64,000 nucleotides of DNA from Planctomycetota bacterium (lineage in GTDB: Bacteria > Planctomycetota > UBA1135 > GCA-002686595): assembly GCA_016795205.1 (NCBI GenBank), contig JAEUHZ010000061.1, positions 1-64,000 on the forward strand. The letters are read 5' to 3'. Below, in pieces: positions 1 through 9,157 of this stretch. The stretch's first letter is position 1, and each line of letters opens with the position of its first letter. The notes below the pieces were generated by a model. That model was not told the DNA's origin and made no database searches. It saw only the letters and a list, made by a program, of their open reading frames with translations. The position numbers were made by a program, and so were the translations under genes.

Positions 1-84
1 TGCGTGCATCGATCCGTTGCGCGGGTGTCAAGCCGGTGTTCCCCGGATGGTCGCGCGGCCGGTCGCCTGATCCGCGGCGGGGCG

Positions 85-816
85 TCATGGCGCCCAGGCG
101 ATCTCGACGCCGTCGGTGAAGTTGAAGGTCGCTGGCGTGCAAAACGTCGCCACGTCGCGGTACCAGACTTGGTCGTAGCGCGTTCCAGGCGCGGTGATCT
201 GGCCCATCACGGAGATGCGCGGCTCGCCCACGTCCGGGTCCAGCGACTGTCCCCCGAGGTTGAAGCGCGTCGCCAGCCGCACGAGCGGACCCGCGGCGCA
301 CAGCTGCCCGTCGCCGAAGGGGACCTCGATCGCTGCCGTGCCCTGGAAGTCGACCGCTGTGGACGAGTTCGGCATGCGCCACGGCCGGAACACGGTCTCA
401 TCGTCGGTCAGGCTGGCTCCGCCGGCCACCACGAGCCACGCGCCACCCGCGTCCCGGCTGTTCGCGCACCCGTGGCTGCCGCCGCACGGGCAGGGAACCG
501 CGGACGAGCTCGCCCCACAGATCGGCGTCCACTGGCACGGCGCGCACGCATCGATCGTGTTGGCTCGCAGGCAGTTCAGCGGGCCGCAGCCCGTCGAGCA
601 GTTCCCGAGCAGGCCAGCGACGTGCACGCGGCTTCCCACCTGGTAGCCCCCGGTGTTGGTCAGCCAGAGCAACGTGCCGAAGGGGTCGCCCTGGAACAGC
701 ACCCCGTACGTGGGGTGGGACACGAGCGTCCCGCAGCTCTCCCAGAGGGTCTGCGCGTGGATCGCGGTCGGAATCACCGGGGGCAGCAGGAACAACAGGC
801 ATCGCAAGGCGGGCAT
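85..816 (-). CDS. Secreted Cys-rich protein with the shared C-terminal module
   Basis: Predicted exported protein of 243 aa, function unknown. I start at the ATG at 816 because it opens a signal peptide (MPALRCLLFLLPP, likely cut after AIHA); the frame is open further upstream but that stretch reads as non-coding. The mature chain is rich in Cys. Its last ~110 residues contain, in order, CPCGGSHGC, RMPNSS, FGDGQLCA and QVWYRDVATFCTPATFN. The same ordered motifs end the two paralogues at 39580 and 41098, so this is a reusable C-terminal module, possibly for surface retention or sorting (inference). The N-terminal part does not resemble those two. It stands alone on the minus strand; the gene at 1139 lies upstream across a 322-bp gap. 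Confidence 0.75.
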   Translation of the reverse strand: MPALRCLLFLLPPVIPTAIHAQTLWESCGTLVSHPTYGVLFQGDPFGTLLWLTNTGGYQVGSRVHVAGLLGNCSTGCGPLNCLRANTIDACAPCQWTPICGASSSAVPCPCGGSHGCANSRDAGGAWLVVAGGASLTDDETVFRPWRMPNSSTAVDFQGTAAIEVPFGDGQLCAAGPLVRLATRFNLGGQSLDPDVGEPRISVMGQITAPGTRYDQVWYRDVATFCTPATFNFTDGVEIAWAP

Positions 817-1138
817 GATTGCGCTCGAACTGGCGGGACGGATCGCTCCGGGCCGCCGCGCGCAGGAGCCCCGCCCGCACGACCCTCGTGCTGCCGCGCT
901 CGAGCATAGCTCGACGGTCCACAGCGTGCCGGCCTGGGGTGGAGGTCGCACGCCGCCAGGCGGTGCCCCGGCGTGGGCGCGCACCTCTGTCGGTGGGCGG
1001 AGCCCTCTCCTACGGGTCGCTCAGCCGAACTCGGGCTCGGACCGCGCCCGCGCGCGGAGCCAGCGCCGGCGGCTGGCCGCGTCCCGATGCTCCAGCGCCG
1101 CAGCGAGCCCCGCTGCGCGGGCTGACTGGTCCGCGGGG
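817..1138. other. Intergenic, no gene seen
   Basis: 322 bp between two minus-strand genes. The only hint of a signal is TATGCT on the minus strand at 908-903, which could be a -10 box for the secreted protein below, but I see no good -35 partner. No RNA gene or repeat was recognised. Confidence 0.4.
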
Positions 1139-2683
1139 CTACTCGTCGACGTGCGCGATCACGCGCTCGTCGCCCATCTGCAGGCGCGTGGACAGGCGCT
1201 GGACCGCCTTGGCGCCCAGCGCGCCCGCGACGCGGATGAAGCCCTTGGTCGCCACGCGCGAGCAAAAATCGACGGGCGCCCAGCGTTTGACGCGCGCCAG
1301 GCCCCGGGCGCGGTCGTAGAGCTGGTTCTGCTCCGTCACCATCCATTCCGAGTACAGCATGTACATGGCGAGCAGCGGCTTGCGCATCCAGCGCTTGTGC
1401 ACGGTGGTGCGTGCGAGCGGCATGAGCTTGGGATGGCGCACGAGCACCGGGAACCACTTGTGGAGGTTCTCGATGGCCTGCTTGTCCTGCACGTGGATGG
1501 TGGCCTCGCGGTTGAACTGCGACGGGAAGTGGTCGAGCTCCGCCACCGCGATGCCCATGTTCCTCGTGATGTCGTTGAGCTCGAACTCGGGGTAGGGCTG
1601 CACGATCGAGCACAACGGGTGGTCGACCTGGCACTCGATGTTCAGCTTGACGGTCTCGAAGTCGTCCTCCAGTGTCCCGCCCGGACCGCCCAGCATGTTC
1701 AACGAACCCAGGCGGATGCCGTGCTGCTTGATCCAGCGGGCCGCGTCCACGAGCTCCTGCCGCTCCGTGTTCTTCTTGAAGACGGCATTGCGGACGTAGT
1801 CGTTCGCGGCCTCGAAGGCGATGCGCGCGTAGACGCAGCCCGCGCTCTTGAGCCGCGCGATGTGCTCTTCCTTGGTCAGGTTGGCCATCAGGATCACGTC
1901 GAAGGGCAATCCGACCTCGCGCGGCCAGCGCTCGCAGAACTCCGTCAGCCAGTCGCTCTTGATGTTGAAGATGTCGTCCAGGAAGTGCACGAAGTCGAGC
2001 GGGTACTCGGCCCGCAGACGCTGCACCTCCTCGATCACGTGGCTCACGGAGCGCTTGCGCACGTACTCGCTGTTCTTGGCGCCGTAGATCTTGTTCTTCC
2101 AGGCGTGGTGGAAGCAGAACGTGCACAGCATCGGACAGCCGCGCTGCGTGACCACCACCTTGCGCGGGCTGTTGCGGTACAAGGGCTGCGCGTCGTAGAT
2201 CAGGGAGCGGTCGGGGAAGCCCAAGCTGTCCAGGTCGCGCACCAGCGGCCGCACCGGGTTCTTGTGCAGCGTGCCGTCCGGGTCGGCCCAGGTCAGGTTC
2301 CTGATCGCGCGCCAGTCGTGGCCGCGCTCCAGCGTGTCGAGCAGCTCGACGATGGCCTCTTCGCCCTCGCCGATGCACAGCGCGTCCACGCCGGGCTCGC
2401 GCGCGCTCTCCGGCACGAAGGTCACGTGCGGGCCGCCCAAGAGCGCGAAGAACTGGAACTTCGACTTGAGGAAGCGGTTGACGTCGAAGATCGGGCGGTG
2501 GTTCCCGGTCATCAGCGACCAGGTGATCACGTCGGGCCGGTACTCGCGGATCTTCGCCAGCCAGCGCACGTCGGGCAGGCAGATCGCGCGCATCTCGTGC
2601 CCGGCGTCCTTGACCGCCCGCGCGAGGTACATGGGCCCGAGCATCTCCTGCGGCAGCGTGCGGGTGATGTGGAGGACTCGCAT
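1139..2683 (-). CDS. B12-binding-type radical SAM protein
   Basis: A 514-aa radical SAM enzyme of the class with an N-terminal cobalamin-binding-like Rossmann domain. Residues ~1-140 show the B12-domain pattern (LGGPHVTFVPE, IGEGEEAI). The radical SAM barrel follows, with the CxxxCxxC iron-sulfur motif at C183, C187 and C190 (RGCPMLCTFC), so it should bind a [4Fe-4S] cluster and SAM. Family members do methylations, cyclisations and other C-C chemistry on lipids, pigments and peptides; the substrate here cannot be read from sequence. The C-terminal ~130 residues are basic and helical. Start is the ATG at 2683, where similarity to the family begins. Neighbours give no pathway, and there is no precursor-like peptide beside it, unlike the cassette at 42.6-47 kb. 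Confidence 0.85.
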   Translation of the reverse strand: MRVLHITRTLPQEMLGPMYLARAVKDAGHEMRAICLPDVRWLAKIREYRPDVITWSLMTGNHRPIFDVNRFLKSKFQFFALLGGPHVTFVPESAREPGVDALCIGEGEEAIVELLDTLERGHDWRAIRNLTWADPDGTLHKNPVRPLVRDLDSLGFPDRSLIYDAQPLYRNSPRKVVVTQRGCPMLCTFCFHHAWKNKIYGAKNSEYVRKRSVSHVIEEVQRLRAEYPLDFVHFLDDIFNIKSDWLTEFCERWPREVGLPFDVILMANLTKEEHIARLKSAGCVYARIAFEAANDYVRNAVFKKNTERQELVDAARWIKQHGIRLGSLNMLGGPGGTLEDDFETVKLNIECQVDHPLCSIVQPYPEFELNDITRNMGIAVAELDHFPSQFNREATIHVQDKQAIENLHKWFPVLVRHPKLMPLARTTVHKRWMRKPLLAMYMLYSEWMVTEQNQLYDRARGLARVKRWAPVDFCSRVATKGFIRVAGALGAKAVQRLSTRLQMGDERVIAHVDE

Positions 2684-3059
2684 GGTGGCGGGGCGCGCGC
2701 GCTCGCCGGATCGGTCGCGGCGCCCGCGGTCATCTCCTGCGTCGGCCGCCGGAGCGCAAGAACTCCATACGCACTTCGCCGTTCGCGAGGATGCCCCTGG
2801 CTGGGGTGACAGGCCGGAGCTGGGCCTCCCACGGGCTCGGACGGCCGTGTCACCCAGCCCTCCAGTTGCCCGAGCAGGCTCGCCCGGATCGGATCGGGCG
2901 CGGGTGACCCGGCGGAGCACGTCCGCGCCCGGCACGCCGGCGTGCGGAAGGCCCGAGCTCGCGGGCGGCAGGACCGACCGGATCGCTGCGCACAGCACCG
3001 TCGGCGCGCTCGGTGCGATCCTGGGCGAGGTCGGCACCGCCCGCGCGCCGCGCGAGGAA
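2684..3059. other. Intergenic with a large inverted repeat
   Basis: 376 bp between the porin stop and the radical SAM start, both on the minus strand. It contains the bulged inverted repeat listed separately and a 14-bp perfect palindrome, GCACGCCGGCGTGC, at 2932-2945, either of which could act in termination or as a leader element. No small gene is convincing. Confidence 0.5.
2799..2859. repeat. Bulged inverted repeat (hairpin)
   Basis: The arm at 2799-2815 (GGCTGGGGTGACAGGCC) pairs with 2843-2859 over 16 bp with two single-base bulges, enclosing a 27-nt loop. It lies 116-176 nt upstream of the radical SAM start and ~200 nt after the porin stop. There is no T-run after it on the minus strand, so it is not a classic intrinsic terminator; an mRNA leader structure or a protein-binding site is possible. 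Confidence 0.5.
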
Positions 3060-4340
3060 TCAGAACGCGAAGGTCAAGTCGAGCATGAACTTGCTCACGT
3101 CGGCGTAGGCCGGGTCGTCGCCCCAGAACTGCGCGTACTTCGCGCCCACGACGACGCGGTCGTTGACTCTCTTGGTCAGGACGGCGTCCAACTCCTCGCC
3201 GTAGTCCGCGCTGCCTTCGTCCGCGCTGAACGCGTGGTAGGCGAGGATGCCCGTCAGGCCTCCCGGGAGCGTCGAGGAGCGGGCGTACACGTACAGGTCC
3301 TCCAGCCCGTCGACAGGAGTGTTGAGGAACTTGTCGGCGTAGCCGTTGAACTTGTGCAGGGTCGCGAGCGGCGTGGCGAAGCCCTTGGCGCCGTCGTCAC
3401 TGCCGAGCACCTCGTAGCCGGCGCCGAAGGTCCCGGCCCCCGAGAGCTTGAGGCCCAGGTCGAGCGCGTAGTACGGCGCGTCGTAGCTCAACGGGTTGTC
3501 GCCGTAGTCCGCCTGCGCGGCGAAGGACGCGGCGTACTCCAGCGCCGTGCCCTCGCCGAGTTTCGCGCTCCCCGTGCAGCGCGCGCCGTAGGTCTGGCAA
3601 CTGTTGGCGGGCGAGTCGTCCTCGAAGTCCAAGAGGTAGGCGAAGCCGGTCACGTTCACCACCTCGGAGGCGGCGTAGCCCACGTTCACGAGGTGCGATC
3701 GGGCGCTCCAGTCGGCCTCCTGGGCGTAGATGCGGTTGATCTGTCCCAGGTACGCGTACGTGGCCGTGAGGCGCTCGACGCCCAGCCCTGAGCGCAGCCA
3801 GGCGGCGTCGAACGTCTGGTTGTCCTGGCGCCAGCCGACGTCGCCGACGAAGCGGTGGTCGTCGAACGTGATCGTCTGGCGCCCGAGCTTGGTGCGGAAC
3901 AGGCCCTGCTCGGCCGCCTCGTAGCCGAGCCAGGCCTCGTTGAGCTCGGTGCCCGCCGGGTCGGCGATGACGGTCTTGTCGGGGTTGTCGTTCAGCGTGG
4001 AGTTGTAGGCGTCGTCGTCGGGCGAGCGCACGTCCTCCATCTCGACGTAGCCGGAGAAGCCCTTCCAAGTGCGCGTGCCGTAGCCCAGGCGCGTGCGCAC
4101 CGTGTAGGCCTCCGAACCCTTCAGGCCGTCCTGGTCGGCGAACTCCGCGCGGAAACGCACGTCCAGCTTGGGCGTGCCCTGCGTGAGCGCATCCCAGAAG
4201 CTCGATGCAGCGCCGTGCTCGGTCGCCGGCGGCGGGGGCTGGGCGGGTGGGTTCGAGACCTGCGCGGCCCAAGCGCCGGAAGACGAGGCGGCGCTGGCGC
4301 CCACCACGAGAGCCCACTGAGTCCACCTGATCCGCAGCAC
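3060..4340 (-). CDS. Alginate-export-like outer-membrane porin
   Basis: A 426-aa predicted outer-membrane beta-barrel resembling the alginate-export porin family. I choose the GTG at 4340: a good Shine-Dalgarno (AAGGGAGG) sits 6 nt upstream and the first ~27 residues form a signal peptide ending in GAWA. A short Pro-rich spacer follows, then alternating amphipathic strands typical of a porin (KLDVRFRAEFADQDG, TVRTRLGYGTRTWKGF, TKLGRQTITFDDHRFVG, ending in MLDLTFAF with a terminal Phe as barrel proteins have). The LGRQ...FDDHRFVG segment is characteristic of this family. The likely role is diffusion of an anionic or carbohydrate substrate through the outer membrane. No transport or sugar genes adjoin it, so the substrate is unknown. 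Confidence 0.75.
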   Translation of the reverse strand: MLRIRWTQWALVVGASAASSSGAWAAQVSNPPAQPPPPATEHGAASSFWDALTQGTPKLDVRFRAEFADQDGLKGSEAYTVRTRLGYGTRTWKGFSGYVEMEDVRSPDDDAYNSTLNDNPDKTVIADPAGTELNEAWLGYEAAEQGLFRTKLGRQTITFDDHRFVGDVGWRQDNQTFDAAWLRSGLGVERLTATYAYLGQINRIYAQEADWSARSHLVNVGYAASEVVNVTGFAYLLDFEDDSPANSCQTYGARCTGSAKLGEGTALEYAASFAAQADYGDNPLSYDAPYYALDLGLKLSGAGTFGAGYEVLGSDDGAKGFATPLATLHKFNGYADKFLNTPVDGLEDLYVYARSSTLPGGLTGILAYHAFSADEGSADYGEELDAVLTKRVNDRVVVGAKYAQFWGDDPAYADVSKFMLDLTFAF

Positions 4341-4570
4341 GGACGACCTCCCTTGGATTCCCGACGCGGCGCGCCCCGCGGAGCTCCACGCGGCTCGCGC
4401 GGCGGGCGATGCACCTCGCCAGCATGCTCGCGTCCGCGCGGCGAAACGCAAGCGCCTGCGCGCGTGGCGCGTGAGGCAGGCGAGCACGCGGGCCCGGCAC
4501 GATCAGGTCCCGTCAGCGGGCCGCGGGCGCGAGCGCGCCGTGCTCGGCGAGCACGCGGGTCCCGAGCGCG

Positions 4571-4966
4571 CTAGGCGAGCGTGCGCGCGACGCGCGCCGT
4601 GTCGACCATCTGCTGGAAGCGCACGATCCGCCCCGCGCGGATCCACCAAGTATGGGCGCATTGGACGTCGAGCTCGCGGCCCGTGCGGCGGCTCTTCCCG
4701 CGGTAGCGGCCGAGCATGGTCACGACCTCAGGACCGCCGACCAGCTCGTCGACCACGACCTGGAAGCCCTCGAAGTCGGTCAGGATGCGCTGGAAGACGC
4801 CGCTCGTGATCGCGTCGGGGCCGACGTAGGGGTTGTGGTCGGAGTACGGAAAGCTCTCGGCCTCGTTCCAGACGACGCGCGGATCGAGCCGCGACAGGAA
4901 GGCGGGCACGTCGCCCGCGGCGAAGGCCGTGTAGAGGCTCTGGACCAGCTCGATGCCCGGGTTCAT
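4571..4966 (-). CDS. SnoaL/NTF2-like protein
   Basis: A 131-aa single-domain protein of the NTF2-like superfamily, SnoaL/ketosteroid-isomerase type. Visible family features are the opening helix with LYTAFAAGDVPAFLSRLDP, followed by VWNEAE, a middle region with GPDAI, and the strands VVTMLGRYRG and CAHTWWIRAGRIVRFQQMVD. Family members are small cone-shaped enzymes or binding proteins; the actual activity is unknown. Start is the ATG at 4966, and the length is normal for the family. It lies 63 bp after cysN on the same strand and may be co-transcribed, but nothing ties it to sulfate assimilation. Confidence 0.75.
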   Translation of the reverse strand: MNPGIELVQSLYTAFAAGDVPAFLSRLDPRVVWNEAESFPYSDHNPYVGPDAITSGVFQRILTDFEGFQVVVDELVGGPEVVTMLGRYRGKSRRTGRELDVQCAHTWWIRAGRIVRFQQMVDTARVARTLA

Positions 4967-5029
4967 GTCGTCGGCTCGTTGCAGGGAGGGGCAGTGGGTG
5001 GGGGCGAAGGCTGGACGCAGGCCGCGCGC

Positions 5030-6322
5030 TCAGCGCGGCTCGCTGAGCAGCATCCCCGCGGCGACCGTGCCGTTGGTCGACTCGTCGATCAGGATGAAGG
5101 AGCCCGTCGTGCGGTTGCGCCGGTACTCGTCGTAGAAGATGGGCGCGGTCGTGCGCAGCGTGATCCGGCCCAGGTCGTTGCGCTCGAGCTTCGCGACGCC
5201 CTGCTCGCGGTGGCCGGTGTTCACGTCCAGGCGGTACTCGATGCCCTGGACCAGCGCCCGCACGTTGCGCGTGGTGTGCTTCAGCGCGTAGCGGTTCTTC
5301 GGGGTCAGGGGCAGATCGCCCATCCAGCACACCATGGCATCGAGGTCCTGGCCCACGACGGGCCGGTTCGCGGGGCGGCACAGCATGTCGCCGCGCGACA
5401 CGTCGACGTCGTCCGCGAGGTGCACGGTCACGCTCATCGGGGCGAAGGCCTCGTCGAGCGGGCCGTCGAAGTTCTCGAGCCGCGCGATGCGCGAGCCGAA
5501 GCCGCTGGGCAGCACGACGACCTCGTCCCCGACCTTGAGCACGCCGCCCGCGACCTGGCCGGCGTAGCCGCGGTAGTCGTGGTGGTCCTTGGCCTGCGGA
5601 CGGACCACCCACTGCACGGGGAAGCGCACGTCGATCAGGTTGCGGTCCGAGGCGATGTGCACGTGCTCCAGTTGGTGCAGGAGTGCTGGGCCCTTGTACC
5701 AGGGCCCCTTGTCGCTGCGCTCGACGACGTTGTCGCCGTGCAGGGCGGAGAGCGGGATGAAGCTCACGTCGGCCACGTCCATGCGCGCGGCGAAACCGCG
5801 CAGCTCGGCCTCGATCTTGCGGAACACGCCCTCGTCCCAGCCGACGAGGTCCATCTTGTTGATCGCGAAGACGATGTGCGGGATGCGCAGGAGCGACGTG
5901 ATCAGCGCGTGCCTCCGCGTCTGCTCGACCACGCCCTGGCGCGCGTCGACGAGCACGATGGCCAGATTCGCCGTCGACGCGCCCGTCACCATGTTGCGCG
6001 TGTACTGGATGTGTCCGGGCGTGTCCGCGATGATGAACTTGCGGCGCGGGGTGGCGAAGTAGCGGTAGGCCACGTCGATCGTGATGCCCTGCTCGCGCTC
6101 GGCGCGCAGGCCGTCGGTCAGGAGCGCCAGGTTCGTGTACTCGTCGCCGCGCCGGCGCGACACGTCCTCGACGTGCGCCAATTGGTCCTCGAAGATCGAC
6201 TTCGTGTCGTAGAGCAGCCGCCCGATGAGCGTGCTCTTGCCGTCGTCGACGCTGCCGCAGGTCGAGAAGCGCAGGAGCTCCGCGCCCGACTCCATGGCCA
6301 TGAACGTGCCCGGCGCGGACAT
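5030..6322 (-). CDS. cysN: Sulfate adenylyltransferase large (GTPase) subunit
   Basis: CysN, 430 aa, the GTPase subunit of ATP sulfurylase, which makes adenosine 5'-phosphosulfate from sulfate and ATP with CysD. The P-loop GSVDDGKS is at residues 23-30, followed by EREQGITIDVAYRYF (switch I region), DTPGH, and NKMDLV for guanine specificity. EF-Tu-like beta-barrel domains fill the C-terminal half. It stops after ~430 aa, so there is no fused APS kinase (CysC) as in bifunctional NodQ/CysNC, and no cysC or cysH is in this window. The start ATG at 6322 shares one base with the cysD stop (TGATG), so the pair is translationally coupled. Confidence 0.95.
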   Translation of the reverse strand: MSAPGTFMAMESGAELLRFSTCGSVDDGKSTLIGRLLYDTKSIFEDQLAHVEDVSRRRGDEYTNLALLTDGLRAEREQGITIDVAYRYFATPRRKFIIADTPGHIQYTRNMVTGASTANLAIVLVDARQGVVEQTRRHALITSLLRIPHIVFAINKMDLVGWDEGVFRKIEAELRGFAARMDVADVSFIPLSALHGDNVVERSDKGPWYKGPALLHQLEHVHIASDRNLIDVRFPVQWVVRPQAKDHHDYRGYAGQVAGGVLKVGDEVVVLPSGFGSRIARLENFDGPLDEAFAPMSVTVHLADDVDVSRGDMLCRPANRPVVGQDLDAMVCWMGDLPLTPKNRYALKHTTRNVRALVQGIEYRLDVNTGHREQGVAKLERNDLGRITLRTTAPIFYDEYRRNRTTGSFILIDESTNGTVAAGMLLSEPR

Positions 6323-7230
6323 CAGAAGTAGCCCTCCTTCTTGCGGTCCTCCATGGCGGCCTCGGTGGCGCGGTCGTCGGCGCGCGTGGCCCCGCGCTCG
6401 GTCTGCCGCGAGGCGGCGACCTCGGCGATGACGTCCTCGATCGTCGCCGCCCGGGAGCGCACCGCGCCCGTGCAGGTCATGTCGCCGACCGTGCGGAAGC
6501 GGACGACCTCGCGGAAGGGCGTCTCGCTCGGGAGCCGTTCCACGCACTCGGCCGCGGCGTACAGCATCCCGTCGCGCGCGAACACCGAGCGCTCGTGGCT
6601 GTAGTAGATCGACGGCAGCTCGAGACGCTCGCGCTTCACGTACTGCCAGACGTCGAGCTCGGTCCAGTTCGAGATCGGGAACACGCGGAAGTGCTCGCCC
6701 TGCTTGAGCCGCGTGTTGTAGAGGCTCCACAGCTCGGGTCGCTGGTTCTTCGGGTCCCACTGCCCGAACTCGTCGCGGTGGCTGAAGATGCGCTCCTTGG
6801 CGCGGGCCCGCTCCTCGTCGCGCCGCGCGCCGCCGATCAGGGCGTCGAAGCGCTGCTCCTCGATGGCGTCGAGCAGGGTCGTCGTCTGCAGCCGGTTGCG
6901 CGAGGCGCGCGGCCCCTTCGGGTCCACGACCCGGCCCCGGCGGATCGAGTCCTCGACGCTGGCGACGACCAGCCGCTCCTGGAGCTCCCGCACGCGCCGG
7001 TCGCGGAACTCGATGACCTCCGGGAAGTTGTGCCCGGTGTCGACGTGCATGACCGGGAAGGGGAAGCGCGCGGGGCGGAAGGCCTTCTCCGCGAGGCGCA
7101 GGAGCACGATCGAGTCCTTGCCCCCCGAGAAGAGCAGGCACGGCCGCTCGCGCTCTGCCGCCATCTCGCGCAGGACGTGGATGGCCTCGTGCTCGAGCGC
7201 GGTCAGGTGGTCGAGTTGGTAGTGGGGCAT
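6322..7230 (-). CDS. cysD: Sulfate adenylyltransferase small subunit
   Basis: CysD, 302 aa, catalytic subunit of ATP sulfurylase. The PP-loop SGGKDS is at residues 35-40; HVDTGHNFPEV, the GGARRDEE motif and WNLEL-like WTELDVWQYV follow in the family order, ending with the RS-rich region TGAVRSRAATIEDV. Its length matches the family. It is the first gene of the cysDN pair and runs divergently from lnt with only 26 bp between annotated starts, so the promoters must overlap or one start is further in. Expected role: activation of sulfate for assimilation or for sulfation. Confidence 0.96.
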   Translation of the reverse strand: MPHYQLDHLTALEHEAIHVLREMAAERERPCLLFSGGKDSIVLLRLAEKAFRPARFPFPVMHVDTGHNFPEVIEFRDRRVRELQERLVVASVEDSIRRGRVVDPKGPRASRNRLQTTTLLDAIEEQRFDALIGGARRDEERARAKERIFSHRDEFGQWDPKNQRPELWSLYNTRLKQGEHFRVFPISNWTELDVWQYVKRERLELPSIYYSHERSVFARDGMLYAAAECVERLPSETPFREVVRFRTVGDMTCTGAVRSRAATIEDVIAEVAASRQTERGATRADDRATEAAMEDRKKEGYF

Positions 7231-7256
7231 CGCAGGGTGGGGCCGAACGGGGGACC

Positions 7257-9074
7257 ATGACCGGGAAGCGCGCGGGCCGCAAGGGGGCCGGTCCCCGTGG
7301 ATCCCGGACGCCGCGCGTGCTCCACTCCGCGCCCCCCGTGGCGAACCGCGACGACCTCCGACCGGCAGACGAGCGCGAGCTCGCCCCGCTGCGGCGGCTG
7401 GCCCTGGTCGGGGCCGCCTGGCTCGGGCTGTGGCTGGCGACGCCCGGGTTCCTCCAGCCCGACGGTTTCCTGTCCCTGGCGGTCCTGTCGCTCGTGCCGT
7501 GGGCCTACGCCGCCTCGCGGCCGGGGCGCCGGGCGTTCCTGGTCGAGTGGCTGGCGGCCGCCGTGGGCCTCTCGGCGCAGACCTTCTGGACCGTGAACGT
7601 GCTGTGGATCACGTTGCTCGCGGTCGCGATCGTCCCGGCGCTCTACATGGCGTGCGCCGGACTCGTGCTGCGCCGTCTGGCGCGCGTCCTGCCGCTCTCG
7701 CTCGCCGCGCCGGCCGCCTGGATCGGGCTGGAGACCCTCTCGGGGATCGTCGAGCCGCCCTTCGGCTTCCTCTGGATGCGTTTCGGCCACCACGCGCACG
7801 ACCACGCGCTGCTCCTCGGGGCGCTGCGCGTCGTGGGTGTCGGCGGTGTCGGGTTCGCGCTGGCGGCGCTTTCCGGCCTGGTCGCGGATGCTTGGCGCGC
7901 GCGCGCCGAGCGACGCCCCCTGGGCCGCGCGCCGGTCGTCGCTGCGAGCGTGCCCGCGCTCGTCGTCGTCGGCGCGAGCCTCTTCACCGCGCCACCGGCC
8001 ACGGTCGCGGGTCCGCGCGTGCTGCTCGTCCAGCCCGCCTTCGAGGCCAAGCGCAAGCAGCGCCCGCCCTCGGCCGAGGTGCTCTTCGAGGAGACCGTGG
8101 CGCTGACCCGCGCCGGCCTGGCCCGGGCGGCCGAGCGTGGCGAGCCCGTCGACCTCGTCGTGTGGGGGGAAACGGTCTTCCCCTGGCCGATCGCCGAGCC
8201 GTCGCTGGGCGCGGCCTACGCGCGCGGCGCGCGCGTCGCGCCCTGGGGCCAGCACGCGATCGGGCCGGCCGAGATCGAGCGGCTCCACGGCTTCGAGGAG
8301 GACGGCATCGCGCGTTTCCTGTTCGGCAAGGGCCGCGCGCAGCGGGTGATCCCGCCCGGGACGCTCTTCGCGACCGGCGCCGAGGAGTACATCGAGCGCG
8401 AGGGGCTCATCCGCCGCTCGAACGGCATCGTCGTCTTCGGCGAGGGCGGCACGCGCCTCGGTCGCGGCGGCAAGATCCATCTCGTGCCGGGCGGGGAGTC
8501 CCTGGCGGGCCTGGAGCGCATCGCCTGGGTCCGCAACACGGCCTACGACCTGGCGGGCTACCTCCCCGACCTCGTGGCGGACGACCGCACCGCCGTCGTC
8601 GAGCTGCCGCTCAGGGACGGGCGGCGGGTGCGGGTCGGCCTGACCGTGTGCTTCGACAACACGTATGACGGTCCCTACACGGAACCCACGCGCCGCGGAC
8701 CGCTCGACTTCCACCTGATCACGAGCAATGAGGCCTGGTACGTCGAGTCGTGGGAGTTCGACCAGATGATCGCCTTCTCGCGCTGCGTCGCCGCCGCGAC
8801 CGGCCGGAGCATGGTGCGCGCCACGAACTCCGGGATCTCGGTCGTGATCGGGCCGGACGGTCGCGACGTCGAGCGCCTCCGGGGGCCGGGCGGGAAGGAC
8901 CGCAACGTGTCCGGCAGCCTGCTCGCGACGGTGCCGATCCCCCGCGAGCCGGCGGGGCCCACGCCCTACGCCCGCGTCGAGCCCGTCCTGCGCGGGGGCT
9001 GGGTCGTCCTGCCCATCGCCCTGTGGCTCCTCGTGCGGCGGCGCGACGGTTACCGGGGCCGGGAGGCTCGGTAG
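7257..9074 (+). CDS. lnt: Apolipoprotein N-acyltransferase
   Basis: A 605-aa integral inner-membrane protein that would add the third acyl chain to the N-terminal Cys of lipoproteins. The first ~230 residues contain several membrane segments (ALVGAAWLGLWL, TLLAVAIVPALYMACAG, VVAASVPALVVVGASLF), followed by a nitrilase-fold periplasmic domain with the Glu-Lys-Cys catalytic triad: E305 (WGETVF), K406 (GGKIHLVPGGE) and C465 (LTVCFDNTY). A last membrane segment (GWVVLPIALWLLV) precedes a basic tail. It is longer than typical Lnt (~510 aa); the first ~45 residues are basic and not membrane-like, so the true start may be internal. It fits the several lipoprotein-like genes in this window. Confidence 0.9.
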   Translation: MTGKRAGRKGAGPRGSRTPRVLHSAPPVANRDDLRPADERELAPLRRLALVGAAWLGLWLATPGFLQPDGFLSLAVLSLVPWAYAASRPGRRAFLVEWLAAAVGLSAQTFWTVNVLWITLLAVAIVPALYMACAGLVLRRLARVLPLSLAAPAAWIGLETLSGIVEPPFGFLWMRFGHHAHDHALLLGALRVVGVGGVGFALAALSGLVADAWRARAERRPLGRAPVVAASVPALVVVGASLFTAPPATVAGPRVLLVQPAFEAKRKQRPPSAEVLFEETVALTRAGLARAAERGEPVDLVVWGETVFPWPIAEPSLGAAYARGARVAPWGQHAIGPAEIERLHGFEEDGIARFLFGKGRAQRVIPPGTLFATGAEEYIEREGLIRRSNGIVVFGEGGTRLGRGGKIHLVPGGESLAGLERIAWVRNTAYDLAGYLPDLVADDRTAVVELPLRDGRRVRVGLTVCFDNTYDGPYTEPTRRGPLDFHLITSNEAWYVESWEFDQMIAFSRCVAAATGRSMVRATNSGISVVIGPDGRDVERLRGPGGKDRNVSGSLLATVPIPREPAGPTPYARVEPVLRGGWVVLPIALWLLVRRRDGYRGREAR

Positions 9075-9128
9075 GGGACGGCTCTGGGAGGCGTCGGATC
9101 GGACCCGCTCCGAACCGCGCCGCGTCGC

Positions 9129-9157
9129 TTGACCCTCACTCCGAGCGCCGCTAGACT
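9129..9157 (+). promoter_or_regulatory. Sigma70-type promoter of the coiled-coil gene
   Basis: TTGACC at 9129-9134 and TAGACT at 9152-9157 with an ideal 17-bp spacer, reading toward the gene at 9359. The predicted leader is ~195 nt and contains a small bulged hairpin at 9183-9211 (GGCA...TGCC outside, GAACC...GGTTC inside). The same -10 hexamer recurs before mreB and the BMC operon. Confidence 0.65.
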
